This document shows, in pieces, positions 26,077 through 34,177 of a DNA stretch of 53,441 nucleotides. The position numbers and the translations under genes are program-made. This DNA comes from Sporolactobacillus sp. CQH2019. Its GTDB lineage: Bacteria > Bacillota > Bacilli > Bacillales > Sporolactobacillaceae. The DNA is taken from positions 7,335 to 60,775 of the forward strand of contig NZ_JARAJZ010000018.1 in NCBI RefSeq assembly GCF_028765345.1. Reading direction: 5' to 3'. Position 1 is the stretch's first letter; each line of letters opens with the position of its first letter. The notes beneath the pieces were generated by a model. The model ran no database searches and had not been told where the DNA came from. It was given only the letters and a program-made list of their open reading frames with translations.

Positions 26077-26727
26077 ATGATCGATCAATCAGAAACAGCG
26101 CGCTACAGTGACTTTTTCAACCATCGGCCGACAGAGGAGATTGCCCGGGCGATCTTAGGCAAACGGCTCGTCTATCGCAGCCCGCAGGGACTCCTCAGCG
26201 GCTACCTCGTTGAAGTGGAGGCTTACCTCGGCGAGAAAGACTCAACGGCACATGCTTACAAAGGCCGGCGCACGGCTGCTAACGAAGCACTGTACGGCCC
26301 GCCGGCAACGATTTACATTTTTACGCTGCGCGGCTATATGATGCTGAACGTGATCACACAAAATCCGGGCACGCCGCAAGGCATCCTGATCCGTGCCGCC
26401 GAGCCGGAGCACGGCCGGGCAATCATGGAACAAAACCGGGGAAAAACCGGCTTTGCACTGACAAGCGGGCCGGGCCGGCTGACACAAGCCTTCGGCATCC
26501 GCGACAGGTCGCTGAATCTGGAATCAATGGGCACGGCGCCGCTGCACATCGCGCTGAACGGCGGACGGCAACCGGCGGAAATTGCCGCCTCTGCCCGAAT
26601 CGGCGTCAGCCGGCGCGGCAACAGTACGTTTGCTCCGTACCGTTTTTTTGTCAAGGGCAACCCATATGTCTCCGATATGAAGAAACGCGACATGGATCTT
26701 GCGACGCACGGATGGCGAATGGGGTAA
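26077..26727 (+). CDS. DNA-3-methyladenine glycosylase (AAG/MPG family)
   Basis: A 216-residue protein from ATG 26077, chosen because GAGGCGG lies 7 bp upstream, inside the longer frame from 26062. Family landmarks: GYLVEVEAYLGEKDSTAHAY with the catalytic Glu, KGRRTAANEALYGPPATIYIF, TLRGYMMLNVIT, and LTSGPGRLTQAFGI (base-flipping pocket). It removes alkylated purines (3-methyladenine, hypoxanthine) in base excision repair. It stands alone on the plus strand, downstream of the exporter operon. Confidence 0.93.
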   Translation: MIDQSETARYSDFFNHRPTEEIARAILGKRLVYRSPQGLLSGYLVEVEAYLGEKDSTAHAYKGRRTAANEALYGPPATIYIFTLRGYMMLNVITQNPGTPQGILIRAAEPEHGRAIMEQNRGKTGFALTSGPGRLTQAFGIRDRSLNLESMGTAPLHIALNGGRQPAEIAASARIGVSRRGNSTFAPYRFFVKGNPYVSDMKKRDMDLATHGWRMG

Positions 26728-26739
26728 TCCGGGAGAAAA

Positions 26740-26875
26740 AGCAATTGGAGCGGAAAACGATACGGCCGGATGAAAAAGTAAATCAGCCGTGAGAAGGCGA
26801 CGTCAGCAAAGAAAAATCAGCGTTATTGAGCGGGAAATCGGCACGGCAGTGCGCGGAATCAAAGCTTCAGTGCCA
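26740..26875. repeat. Degenerate ~20-bp periodic spacer
   Basis: Successive steps of about 20 bp repeat a GGAAAATCRGC-like core (GCGGAAAACGATACGG, GTAAATCAGCCGTGAG, GAAAAATCAGCGTTATTG, GGGAAATCGGCACGG). No reading frame. Its style matches, in the opposite orientation, the spacers at ~14835 and ~40745. Confidence 0.45.
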
Positions 26876-26876
26876 T

Positions 26877-26933
26877 TAAAGCAAAAAACAGCCCCGCCGG
26901 ATCACTCATCCTGGTCGGATTTGGGCGGGGAAA
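26877..26933 (-). terminator. Terminator on the minus strand
   Basis: CCCCGCC and GGCGGGG form the stem; read on the minus strand it is followed by CTGTTTTTTGC. It would end the SDR transcript that stops at 27137, about 200 bp downstream of that gene. Confidence 0.55.
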
Positions 26934-27136
26934 ATATATCTATTTTACTCATTAACTTATTTTAAAATACTGTGAGGCCGGCGTATCTGCCTCAAATTTA
27001 ATTCTATAATTATTCCCGCCCTTTTGCAGTCAACATGGTTAACAGACAGAACGCTGATTTACCGGGATTTCAAATGAGCCGGGGAGGCTTAAACAGGGTT
27101 AAATTCAGTTGGGGCCCCGCCATTTTCCCATCCTCC

Positions 27137-27967
27137 TTATCGGCTCATTCGATCCATCATTGTCCTCATTCCAAAGCGCCAAAGAGACGGATGATTTCTT
27201 GCAATCCATACTCCGATTCTATCTGTTAATGAGCGGTAATATCTTCTTGAGGGATGGGCGTCCGTCGCAGCCTTATAGAAAACTTTTGCCAGATCGAGAG
27301 AAGTAGTTGTTATCTCATGAGAAGTCAGGACTTTTTTGATGACCTGCACGAGCTTCTTGTACGGTGAATCGGCCATTAAATTTTTTTCCGCATTCTGTAT
27401 CGCTATTTCTCCCCACTCAGACTGAGTACCTCCAGGTTGAATCACAATGCTCCGGAGACCAAATTGCCGGATCTCCATATCGAGTACATCCGACCAAATA
27501 CCCAGTGCCGCCTTAGTTGCATGGTACCATCCGCCGAGTGGCATATAAACATTTTCTCCAATAGAAGTCACATTGATAATACGTCCGAATTTTTGTCTTC
27601 TCATCAGCGGCAGAACGAGTTTAGACAGCTCACTGGCTGCAAATAAATTGACATCAAATTGATATTTGACATTTTCAAGACTAACTTCTTCAAGCGGCCC
27701 ATACTCGCCATAACCTGCATTATTGATCAGCACATCTATTCGGCCCTGTTCTTTTATTGCCGCCTCGACAAAGCTTTTATTTGATTCATTGTCCGTAACA
27801 TCCAGTCGATGGGTATGAATGCCAAGTTCCTGCAGATCTTTCATACGCTGCGTTCGTCTGGCACCCGCATAAACAATCCAGCCGTGATCATAAAAATATT
27901 TTGCGCTTTCATGCCCCATGCCTGATGAAGCGCCCGTAATAAGCACCACTTTCTTTTCATTTGTCAT
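27137..27967 (-). CDS. SDR family oxidoreductase
   Basis: A 276-residue classical SDR from ATG 27967 (AAGGAG 8 bp upstream; in-frame TTG at 27973 is unlikely). Cofactor site TGASSGMG, then DVNLFAASEL, LINNAGYGEYG, active-site VTSIGE and YHATKAALG. A ~35-residue C-terminal extension (DRIGVWIARNHPSLWRFGM) follows the core, as in retinol-dehydrogenase-like SDRs. It is the second gene after a TetR gene on the same strand, and a TetR-type operator lies 20 bp before its start, so it is very likely repressed by that TetR. Confidence 0.9.
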   Translation of the reverse strand: MTNEKKVVLITGASSGMGHESAKYFYDHGWIVYAGARRTQRMKDLQELGIHTHRLDVTDNESNKSFVEAAIKEQGRIDVLINNAGYGEYGPLEEVSLENVKYQFDVNLFAASELSKLVLPLMRRQKFGRIINVTSIGENVYMPLGGWYHATKAALGIWSDVLDMEIRQFGLRSIVIQPGGTQSEWGEIAIQNAEKNLMADSPYKKLVQVIKKVLTSHEITTTSLDLAKVFYKAATDAHPSRRYYRSLTDRIGVWIARNHPSLWRFGMRTMMDRMSR

Positions 27968-27986
27968 CTTCAAAGCTCCTTTATAA

Positions 27987-28004
27987 TGACCGAACGATCG
28001 GTCA
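27987..28004. promoter_or_regulatory. TetR operator in front of the SDR gene
   Basis: TGACCGAACGATCGGTCA: TGACCGA and TCGGTCA are perfect inverted arms around ACGA. An almost identical site lies at 28632-28649 before the TetR gene. Confidence 0.8.
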
Positions 28005-28054
28005 TTTTTAATTTTATTAAAAAACGCATGGCTGCGTTTTTGTGAACCATTGAC

Positions 28055-28621
28055 TTATTCTTGCACCTTCATTGCTCTCAATACCATATGAATCATAGAT
28101 TCGATTTCCGAATCTGTCAGCGTTTCATTCATCTGTGCCACCTTCATAGGTAATGAAAAGAAAGCCGCATAGACATATGCCGGCGCTCTAACAAAGTGCG
28201 GATTTTTGATAATTTCTTCAAAAGTTCGATAAATAGGCGCAGCCGTCGTTTCCGCATATTGATGTGCTTCTTCACTGACCACACTTGGATTGGTCAGGAC
28301 CGCCTCCATAAACTTTGCTTCTTTAGGGTAACGCTGGTAACGCCGAACAAAGTGGCAAATGAAGGCGCCGATGCGTTCATCTAAATCGGGATGCTCCGCT
28401 TCAACTTCGGCAATACCTTCATCCATCAAATCCTTTACATACATATAGGTTTTAGAAAGCAGTTCCTCTTTATCTTTAAAATAGACATATACTGTTGATT
28501 TGGATATTCCGGCTGCCGCTGCAATTTTACTGATGGACAAATTGACCAGATCATTCGTTGACGTCAAGCTAAAAACTGCATTGCGAATCATTTGTAATTT
28601 ATTCTTATCTCTATTTTTCAT
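28055..28621 (-). CDS. TetR/AcrR family transcriptional regulator
   Basis: A 188-residue TetR protein. The N-terminal HTH spans ~8-55 (LVNLSISKIAAAAGISKSTVYVYFKDKEELL), followed by a helical ligand domain. It lies between two near-identical palindromes, one before itself and one before the SDR gene that follows, so it should repress both. The inducing compound is unknown. A start at 28621 (MKNRDKNKLQM) gives a normal length; a clear ribosome site is not obvious. Confidence 0.9.
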   Translation of the reverse strand: MKNRDKNKLQMIRNAVFSLTSTNDLVNLSISKIAAAAGISKSTVYVYFKDKEELLSKTYMYVKDLMDEGIAEVEAEHPDLDERIGAFICHFVRRYQRYPKEAKFMEAVLTNPSVVSEEAHQYAETTAAPIYRTFEEIIKNPHFVRAPAYVYAAFFSLPMKVAQMNETLTDSEIESMIHMVLRAMKVQE

Positions 28622-28631
28622 AGTGCAATAA

Positions 28632-28649
28632 TAACCGAACGGTCGGTCA
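28632..28649. promoter_or_regulatory. TetR operator in front of the TetR gene
   Basis: TAACCGAACGGTCGGTCA differs from the site at 27987-28004 at two positions. It lies 11 bp before the TetR start codon, fitting autorepression. Confidence 0.8.
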
Positions 28650-28924
28650 TTGTCAATTGTTTCAGTTTAAAAACTAAGTTCTAAACGGCCCCGGCTCTTC
28701 ATCCGCTTTACTTTTAAGAATCGCTGTGCACTCCGATTTTCGGTCATAGATCAGACAAAAAGCGAGCGGGATAAAAAATGTGACGCTCAAAATTATCCGT
28801 TCATTTTGGGAGGCACCAGATCGAGAACAACCAGATGCCATTCATGATCGGATCAGTCTTTTTATCGCTGTGTTCTTTTGTAAATTCACTTACAATTTTT
28901 AAAGAAAAAAATGAAATACATGTG

Positions 28925-28955
28925 TTGACTCTTACCTTAGAAGATACTTTAGTAT
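28925..28955 (+). promoter_or_regulatory. MerR-type promoter with 19-bp spacer
   Basis: TTGACT, 19-bp spacer, TAGTAT, with a partial dyad (CCTTAGAAGATACTTTAG) in the spacer region. It lies 25 bp before the MerR start and predicts positive autoregulation. Confidence 0.65.
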
Positions 28956-28979
28956 AGAGAACAACGAAAGGAGGAAAAA

Positions 28980-29726
28980 ATGTACACCGTTCATGAAGTC
29001 GCAGAGCTGTCCCATACAACAGTCAAGACACTGCACCACTATCACAAACTAGGTCTTTTAGTTCCGGAGCAAACGACAGAAGCAGGCTACCGTTTATACG
29101 GGAAAAAAGATTTAGAACGATTGCAGCAAATTCTTTTCTATAAAGAACTGGACTTTCCACTCAAAGAAATTAAACAATTATTAGGCAGTGAAATTGACAG
29201 AGAGAATACGCTGATTCAGCAAAAACATTTATTAGAACAAAAAATTGATCGATTTAAAGGATTGATCAAGACAATCAATGCCTCGATCAAGAGTGCCAAA
29301 AAAGGAGTCGATTTAGATATGGAAAACCTGTTTAAAGGTTTTGAAACCGAAGAAGAATGGCAGGAGGCCTTAAAAGATCAAAATGAATATTTGAAAAAAG
29401 AATATGATTTTGACTTATCCAATCAAAAAATGGATGTAGAGTCAATGAACGACTCCGCCATGGAAGCACAATCATTTAATAAAGATATGATTCAGTTCTT
29501 ACAAGAAGGGGGCGCCGCAAATGATCCAAAGGTCTTGGATCGTGTAAAAGAACATTTATCTTTCTTAGAAAAGAAAGGGCAGCCGGCAACACCGCAGGTC
29601 TTTTTAAACCAGACAGAATTTTTCATCGTTGACAGATTTCACAGAAATATGCTTGAAAAACAGCAAGCGGGTTACACCTATTTTCTAAATAAAGCAGCGG
29701 TTTATTATTTGGCAAATATAAAATAG
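28980..29726 (+). CDS. TipA-type MerR family regulator
   Basis: A 248-residue protein with AAAGGAGG 6 bp before the ATG. HTH: YTVHEVAELSHTTVKTLHHYHKLGLL, then YRLYGKKDLERLQQI; long dimerisation helix to ~105; then a TipAS drug-binding domain (WQEALKDQNEYLKKEYDFDL ... FHRNMLEKQQAGYTYFL), the family's globin-like fold. TipA regulators bind thiopeptides and similar compounds and activate their own promoter. The gene has no obvious partner gene downstream, and its coding sequence is AT-rich relative to neighbours, suggesting acquisition. Confidence 0.88.
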   Translation: MYTVHEVAELSHTTVKTLHHYHKLGLLVPEQTTEAGYRLYGKKDLERLQQILFYKELDFPLKEIKQLLGSEIDRENTLIQQKHLLEQKIDRFKGLIKTINASIKSAKKGVDLDMENLFKGFETEEEWQEALKDQNEYLKKEYDFDLSNQKMDVESMNDSAMEAQSFNKDMIQFLQEGGAANDPKVLDRVKEHLSFLEKKGQPATPQVFLNQTEFFIVDRFHRNMLEKQQAGYTYFLNKAAVYYLANIK

Positions 29727-29946
29727 AACACAATGCCTGACCATGCACAGATGCGTGCCTTCTTAAAACGGGACTTTGATTGCAATGGTTGGGCAAAAAA
29801 GGAAACAGCCAATGAAGTATGAGATTTTATGATACGTATACAATATCGCGAGTGCCAAATATATAGATTTACTATTGGTATAGGGAAACAGTAGTTTAGG
29901 CTAAATCGCGCGCCTAACTTTTTCATAAAATACACTGATTTAACAA
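29727..29946. other. Intergenic, no gene seen
   Basis: AT-rich spacer after the TipA-type gene, with no credible frame. Confidence 0.5.
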
Positions 29947-29980
29947 AAATTCCGTCGAAAAGATGACCGATGGAATTTTT
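29947..29980. terminator. Bidirectional terminator
   Basis: AAAATTCCGTCG and CGATGGAATTTT pair across GAAAAGATGAC-type loop bases, with T-run TTTTTT on the plus strand and an A-run on the left. Confidence 0.75.
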
Positions 29981-30283
29981 TAAATACAACGAAACTTCAT
30001 TCTAACAGATAGACTCTCGTCATATGATAGATTTCTCCCCTGTCCATAAACACTCTTTAAAAGATTTTCAAGATCACGTTCCGACATTTTCTGTTCATTT
30101 TTTCCACAGTCACACTTTATATTAGAACGCCTTCTTTGTCTGGGTAAAATGGAATATGAATAATCGTGCATGGGTAGTTCAGTATAAGCAAATGAGGATA
30201 AATTGAAGGTGCCTGTAATGATAAAAATTTAATAACCACCCGGTTCCGCAATTACGCCTGTGATTATCATGAGTTATTCAAAC
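29981..30283. other. Intergenic, no clear gene
   Basis: A 63-codon minus-strand frame (start 30171, MHDYSYSILPRQRRR) has no ribosome site and no domain. Otherwise AT-rich spacer. Confidence 0.4.
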
Positions 30284-30859
30284 TTAAATAAAGATCAAAT
30301 CTACAAATAAATGAATTAAACCGGTTGGATCAGCTAATCCCTTCTTAGATTCCAGATGCCCGGCAGAATTAAGTTCAACCAGTCCGAAAATAAATGCAGA
30401 TGCCATTGCTGTTAATTGTCTCGCAGATTTATTTATCGTGCATTTTTGTTCCCGAGCTTTTTCTAAACATTCTTCAAAAATTGAAAACAATTGAAAAGCT
30501 GAAGTGTGCAGGTTGGGATATTGTTCCTTATTCCACTGTCTGCGGAACATCAAGGGATAATGATCCTGGTTCTTTATTCCAAAATCATAAAAGGTACATA
30601 AAATTTCATAAACAAGTTTTCGGGAATCGTCTATTTCTTCAATCAATTTGCAAATGCAAGTTTTTATCGTATTAAAATTTTCAGTCACAATGGCTGCAAG
30701 TAAATCATCTTTATTTTTAAAATATACATAGACCGCACTTCTGGATAAATTCATTTCTTTTCCAAGGTCGCGCATACTAACTGAATCAACACCATTGGTA
30801 TCAATCATTTTTCTTGTGACATCAATCAGTCTTTGTTTCGTATCATTGCTGCTTTTCAT
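30284..30859 (-). CDS. TetR/AcrR family transcriptional regulator
   Basis: A 191-residue TetR protein: HTH in residues ~8-55 (IDTNGVDSVSMRDLGKEMNL then SRSAVYVYFKNKDDLL), and a TetR C-terminal helical domain containing FYDFGIKNQDHYPLMF. It is divergent from an SDR gene, with two copies of a GTTGAC-dyad operator in the shared 142-bp region. A start at 30859 (MKSSNDTKQRL) is preceded by GAGGGCAC. It should repress the SDR gene and itself. Confidence 0.9.
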   Translation of the reverse strand: MKSSNDTKQRLIDVTRKMIDTNGVDSVSMRDLGKEMNLSRSAVYVYFKNKDDLLAAIVTENFNTIKTCICKLIEEIDDSRKLVYEILCTFYDFGIKNQDHYPLMFRRQWNKEQYPNLHTSAFQLFSIFEECLEKAREQKCTINKSARQLTAMASAFIFGLVELNSAGHLESKKGLADPTGLIHLFVDLIFI

Positions 30860-30906
30860 AGTGCCCTCTTCTACAGATATATTTACAATTAATTTTACAG
30901 CGTTAC

Positions 30907-30921
30907 GTTGACACCGTCAAC
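30907..30921. promoter_or_regulatory. TetR operator, proximal copy
   Basis: GTTGACACCGTCAAC: 6-bp arms GTTGAC/GTCAAC around ACC, 48 bp before the TetR start. Confidence 0.75.
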
Positions 30922-30944
30922 GTTTGAGACTACAATAAGCGTAA

Positions 30945-30959
30945 GTTGACAGTGTCAAC
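30945..30959. promoter_or_regulatory. TetR operator, distal copy
   Basis: GTTGACAGTGTCAAC, a perfect 7-bp dyad around one G, 38 bp (centre to centre) from the first copy and 43 bp before the SDR start. Confidence 0.75.
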
Positions 30960-31001
30960 AGTGAAATATACTAACTCCAATTTTAGAAGGGACGTGTAAT
31001 T

Positions 31002-31976
31002 ATGCCGGCCGAAACGAATTCAAGTAAAAAAACGATTATTATAACCGGTGGGAACTCTGGATTAGGTTATGCCTGTGCTAGAAACATGGCTAAAGCCCAC
31101 AAGAATATTCATGTTATACTGGCTTGCCGTCATGCAGCTAAAGCAAACAAAGCAGTACATTCACTCATTAAAGCAACAAATAATAACAACATAACTTCTT
31201 TGGAACTTGACCTTTCATCCTTAGAATCTGTAAGAGATTTTGTAACCAGATTTTCGAGTTCAGGTTTTCCACCACTGTATGCTCTCGTTTGTAATGCAGG
31301 ATTGATTATGATCGATAAAACTCGTTATACCAAAGACGGCTTTGAAAGTACCTTTGGGGTTAATCATCTCGGACATTTTCTACTAGCCAATATGCTGCTC
31401 GAAAAAATGACTCATTCAGGTAGAATAGTTTTTGTCAGCAGCGGAACTCATGACCCGGCAAATAAGACAATAGTTGCTGTGCCCGTATATGAGAGTGCTA
31501 GATTGCTAGCCTATCCTAAGAAAATGGGGCAAAATAAAAATATGCTTACCGTTGGCCAACGTCGATATTCTACTTCAAAATTATGTAATATATACTGTAC
31601 TTACGAGTTAGCCGAAAGAATACAACAACAAACTGATAAAAATATTACCGTAAATGCTTTTGATCCCGGACAGATGCCAGGTACAGGTTTTTCTCGGACT
31701 TTTCCTCTTTTTATGAGATTTTTCACTAAATATATTAACTATATCTCTGTCTTATTCCGCCCAAATGTTAATACTCCTAATAAATCTGGCAAGGCATTAG
31801 CATCGCTGATCATTAATCCCGAATTTAATGAAATCACAGGCAAATATTTTGAAGGTACGCGGGAAATAAGGTCTTCAGAACTTTCCTATAACCGGGAAAA
31901 TAGGAAAAATTTATGGAAGACAAGTGTGGAACTGTCAAAACTAAACAAAACGGAAACACTATTAAACTTAGACTAA
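31002..31976 (+). CDS. SDR family oxidoreductase (protochlorophyllide reductase/retinol dehydrogenase-like)
   Basis: A 324-residue SDR with AGAAGGGA before the ATG. Cofactor site IIITGGNSGLGYACA, CNAGLIM, GVNHLGHFLLAN, VFVSSGTHDP and the catalytic YSTSKLCN. Inserted segments around 150-175 and after ~220 (FRPNVNTPNKSGKALASL) match the long RDH/POR-like group. The substrate is probably a hydrophobic carbonyl compound, by analogy only. It is controlled by the divergent TetR gene through two operators. The coding sequence is AT-rich compared with its neighbours (many AAT/ATA/TTA codons), pointing to recent transfer together with the TetR gene. Confidence 0.88.
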   Translation: MPAETNSSKKTIIITGGNSGLGYACARNMAKAHKNIHVILACRHAAKANKAVHSLIKATNNNNITSLELDLSSLESVRDFVTRFSSSGFPPLYALVCNAGLIMIDKTRYTKDGFESTFGVNHLGHFLLANMLLEKMTHSGRIVFVSSGTHDPANKTIVAVPVYESARLLAYPKKMGQNKNMLTVGQRRYSTSKLCNIYCTYELAERIQQQTDKNITVNAFDPGQMPGTGFSRTFPLFMRFFTKYINYISVLFRPNVNTPNKSGKALASLIINPEFNEITGKYFEGTREIRSSELSYNRENRKNLWKTSVELSKLNKTETLLNLD

Positions 31977-32312
31977 GAATCATTCACTATATAATGAAAA
32001 GCGCATTGTTTAATGATTATTTGTACAATGGAGAGATGATATGTATTAGCTTGTGCAACTTTTTTTATAACACGTGTAAATGATAAGCTCAGTCTGAGAG
32101 TGTCGCGTATTTTGCAAACGGCAGGGCTTCCAGTGGGGGCTATTGCCGCTTACATAGTGCATTGGCTGTAATTGTACCCAGAATTAAAATGATCGCTTCA
32201 TCATTCCGCATCTGAGTCATTATAAAGTAGCATTTTCCTGAATGCCTGTTTTTGAATCGTCACGTTCTATAATTGAAGTGAACGATTTACCACTGTACGA
32301 GGAGGAAGAGCA
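31977..32312. other. Intergenic with a possible gene tail
   Basis: Around 32040-32172 one frame reads FITRVNDKLSLRVSRIL then AAYIVHWL and a stop, like the end of a membrane protein, but with stops upstream and no start. Too short to assign. Confidence 0.3.
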
Positions 32313-33170
32313 ATGATCTATGATTGGATCAATCAATTGCCGCTGGAGGATGTGCGGCAGATCACACAGGTTGGCGGAGGAGATGTGAATCAGGCTTTCC
32401 GGATCGATACCGGAAAGGAAAACTATTTTCTTCTTTATCAGCCGAATCAGCCGAAAAGTTTCTATGCAGGTGAAATTGCCGGGTTAAATGCTTTTAAAGA
32501 AGCCGGCATTCTGGCTCCGCGGGTGATTGCCAGCGGACAGACAAACAAGGGAGCCTATCTGTTGCTCAATTACCTTGAGCACGGCACCGGGAAACAATCG
32601 GATTTAGGAAAACTGGTTGCCCATCTTCACCACTATAAAAGCCCGAACGGCCGATTCGGCTTTGACTATCCCTATTCGGGTTCCAGCATTTCATTCAATA
32701 ATGACTGGACGGATTCATGGACAGATTTGTTCGTCAACCGGCGTCTGGATGTACTTGCCGCATTACTGCAAAAGAAACGGCTATGGACGAGCCATGAAGT
32801 CAAGCTGTACGAAAAAAGCCGTGACCTCATTGTCTCTGAACTGGCGCACCACACGAGTAAACCTGAGCTGCTGCATGGCGATCTGTGGGGCGGCAACTAT
32901 ATGTTCCTGGCGGATGGTTCCCCCGTATTAATCGATCCTGCAGCGGTCTACGGCGATCGTGAACTGGATATTGGCGTCACCACGGTCTTCGGCGGTTTCA
33001 CCTCTGAATTTTACCGAGCTTACACAGCAGCTTATCCGTTTGATAAAGGCTTTGAGAAACGACTGACATTTTATCAGCTATATTACCTGATGGTTCACCT
33101 GCATAAATTCGGTGCCAGCTATGCAGGCAGTGTTTCTGCAAAACTGCATCAAATTAGCAGGAAAAATTAA
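32313..33170 (+). CDS. Fructosamine kinase family protein
   Basis: A 285-residue kinase-fold protein; GGAGGAAGAG precedes ATG 32313. Order of motifs: GGGDVNQAFRIDTG (glycine-rich N-lobe), a Tyr/Gln-rich strand where Lys is usual (YFLLYQPNQ), LLLNYLEH (hinge), LVAHLHHY, LLHGDLWGGNYMF (catalytic loop, Asp) and VLIDPAAVYGDRELD (metal-binding Asp). These are the signatures of the fructosamine-3-kinase group, which phosphorylates Amadori products so that glycation can be reversed. Length is normal. It is a single gene without an obvious operon partner. Confidence 0.88.
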   Translation: MIYDWINQLPLEDVRQITQVGGGDVNQAFRIDTGKENYFLLYQPNQPKSFYAGEIAGLNAFKEAGILAPRVIASGQTNKGAYLLLNYLEHGTGKQSDLGKLVAHLHHYKSPNGRFGFDYPYSGSSISFNNDWTDSWTDLFVNRRLDVLAALLQKKRLWTSHEVKLYEKSRDLIVSELAHHTSKPELLHGDLWGGNYMFLADGSPVLIDPAAVYGDRELDIGVTTVFGGFTSEFYRAYTAAYPFDKGFEKRLTFYQLYYLMVHLHKFGASYAGSVSAKLHQISRKN

Positions 33171-33345
33171 TTCGCTCGCTTAATTAACTTTTTTCAGCTA
33201 CTGCCACCGACAAAATCGGCGGATTGACAGCAACGCCAGATGGGCAGAAGGATGGCTCAATCCCGGATTGCCCTTAATTAAATTTCATATATTTTCAAAC
33301 TGTTTCTTCGGCTCTCTCCCCCACAAGAAAGCTAATATAGGTTCA
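33171..33345. other. Intergenic, no gene seen
   Basis: Short spacer after the kinase gene, before the candidate RNA. Confidence 0.5.
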
Positions 33346-33643
33346 GAAAAAAGGATAAACGCCTGGATTAAAGCGAGGCGCCTTATTCCTGTCCTGCCAG
33401 CCAGCTGCTGCTAACAGGCTGAGGCTGAGCCGGATCCCATTAGTTCTAGGTTTCCCTCCGCAACAAGGACAAAGAACCTTCCCCATACTCTTAACCGAGA
33501 ACACCGGTTAGCTGCTTATCAACAAGGCATTAGTCTGGTAATCCATATAGTTTGTTTGGAGGACGTCTCTCGTGTAAGGGGTATTACACGATGATAGAGA
33601 TGTCCTTTTTCTTTCTTAGAAATCAGTGCCGGATATAATGACC
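33346..33643 (-). ncRNA. Candidate structured non-coding RNA, ~300 nt
   Basis: On the minus strand a promoter-like TTGTCT (33678-33673), 17-bp spacer and TATAAT (33655-33650) point into a ~300-bp region without a gene. The region ends in a strong terminator: GGAATAAGGCGCC pairing with GGCGTTTATCC, then TTTTTT (33389-33346). Between them lie several helices: GGACATCTCT/AGAGACGTCC enclosing GTGTAA/TTACAC (33605-33561), AACCG/CGGTT (around 33495-33512), GTTCT/AGAAC (around 33448-33478), and CAGCC/GGCTG (around 33400-33422). The first helix is followed by TTTTT on the plus strand, so a plus-strand transcript cannot be excluded. No known riboswitch or RNA family was recognised. Confidence 0.5.
33561..33612 (+). 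terminator. Hairpin with plus-strand T-run
   Basis: GGACGTCTCTCGTGTAA and TTACACG...AGAGATGTCC form a long stem with a small bulge, then CCTTTTTCTTT. It would end any plus-strand transcript entering from the left; on the minus strand it is the first helix of the candidate RNA. Confidence 0.6.
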
Positions 33644-33668
33644 ATAGTAATTATATTCAGCACTGATT
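33621..33668. repeat. Long interrupted inverted repeat around the candidate RNA promoter
   Basis: AATCAGTGC (33621-33629) and GCACTGATT (33660-33668) are perfect 9-bp arms; inside them ATATAAT and ATTATAT form a second pair. The -10 box of the proposed minus-strand promoter lies in the inner arm. Confidence 0.6.
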
Positions 33669-33794
33669 GGACAGACAAACCCGTCAACTATCAGCTAAAA
33701 TCAGGCGTCAATAACATGACTAACTGTGATTTTCTATTGGCTAACACAGTCTAGTACATACCGAAATCAGGATGTTTCATCTTGTCGGAATCCC

Positions 33795-34129
33795 AGTGAA
33801 CAAAAAAATGAAGGTCATGGATGCTCTGGAATTGATTTTTAAAAAATGGGAGCGATGTGGTGAATAACCGGGATCAGCGCTGATCGATGCTCTGGAAAAT
33901 GCCTGAGCTTATACTCAAATGCTGCAGGATAGAAAAGAGAAACGGCATTGGAAATCCGTCAATGTCCCATGCAGTCTGTACGATGCGCTTAGTGGGCTAA
34001 CAAAGGATGAAGTGGATTACATCCGCTATCGATTCAAAGGCATGAGCACACTTAAAAAAAGCCGATTTGGCAACTGAACTGGCACGGAGCATTCCTGAAA
34101 AATGCGGCGAATTTAATAAGGTAATTTAA
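33795..34129 (+). pseudogene. Decayed gene with a Rho-N/SAP-like segment, family uncertain
   Basis: Protein-like stretches occur in shifting frames: KKMKVMDALELIFKKWERCG (33802 on), then YTQMLQDRKEKRHWKSVNVP, SLYDALSGLTKDEVDYIRY and FKGMSTLKK, and, after a slip in a run of seven A, ADLATELARSIPEK to a stop at 34129. In-frame stops interrupt the first part. The LTKDEVDYIR...LKKADL pattern recalls small nucleic-acid-binding helical modules. It keeps its own terminator at 34137. Confidence 0.5.
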
Positions 34130-34136
34130 ATGGCTT

Positions 34137-34177
34137 AAAAACCCTACCGATACGTAAATGTGTTTGGTAGGGTTTTT
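34137..34177. terminator. Bidirectional terminator between the decayed gene and guaA
   Basis: AAAAACCCTACC and GGTAGGGTTTTT are perfect 12-bp arms around a 17-nt loop, giving U-runs on both strands. Confidence 0.9.

Noticed and set aside
29980-30171. 63-codon minus-strand frame MHDYSYSILPRQRRR...
   Set aside because: No ribosome site; overlaps a bidirectional terminator.
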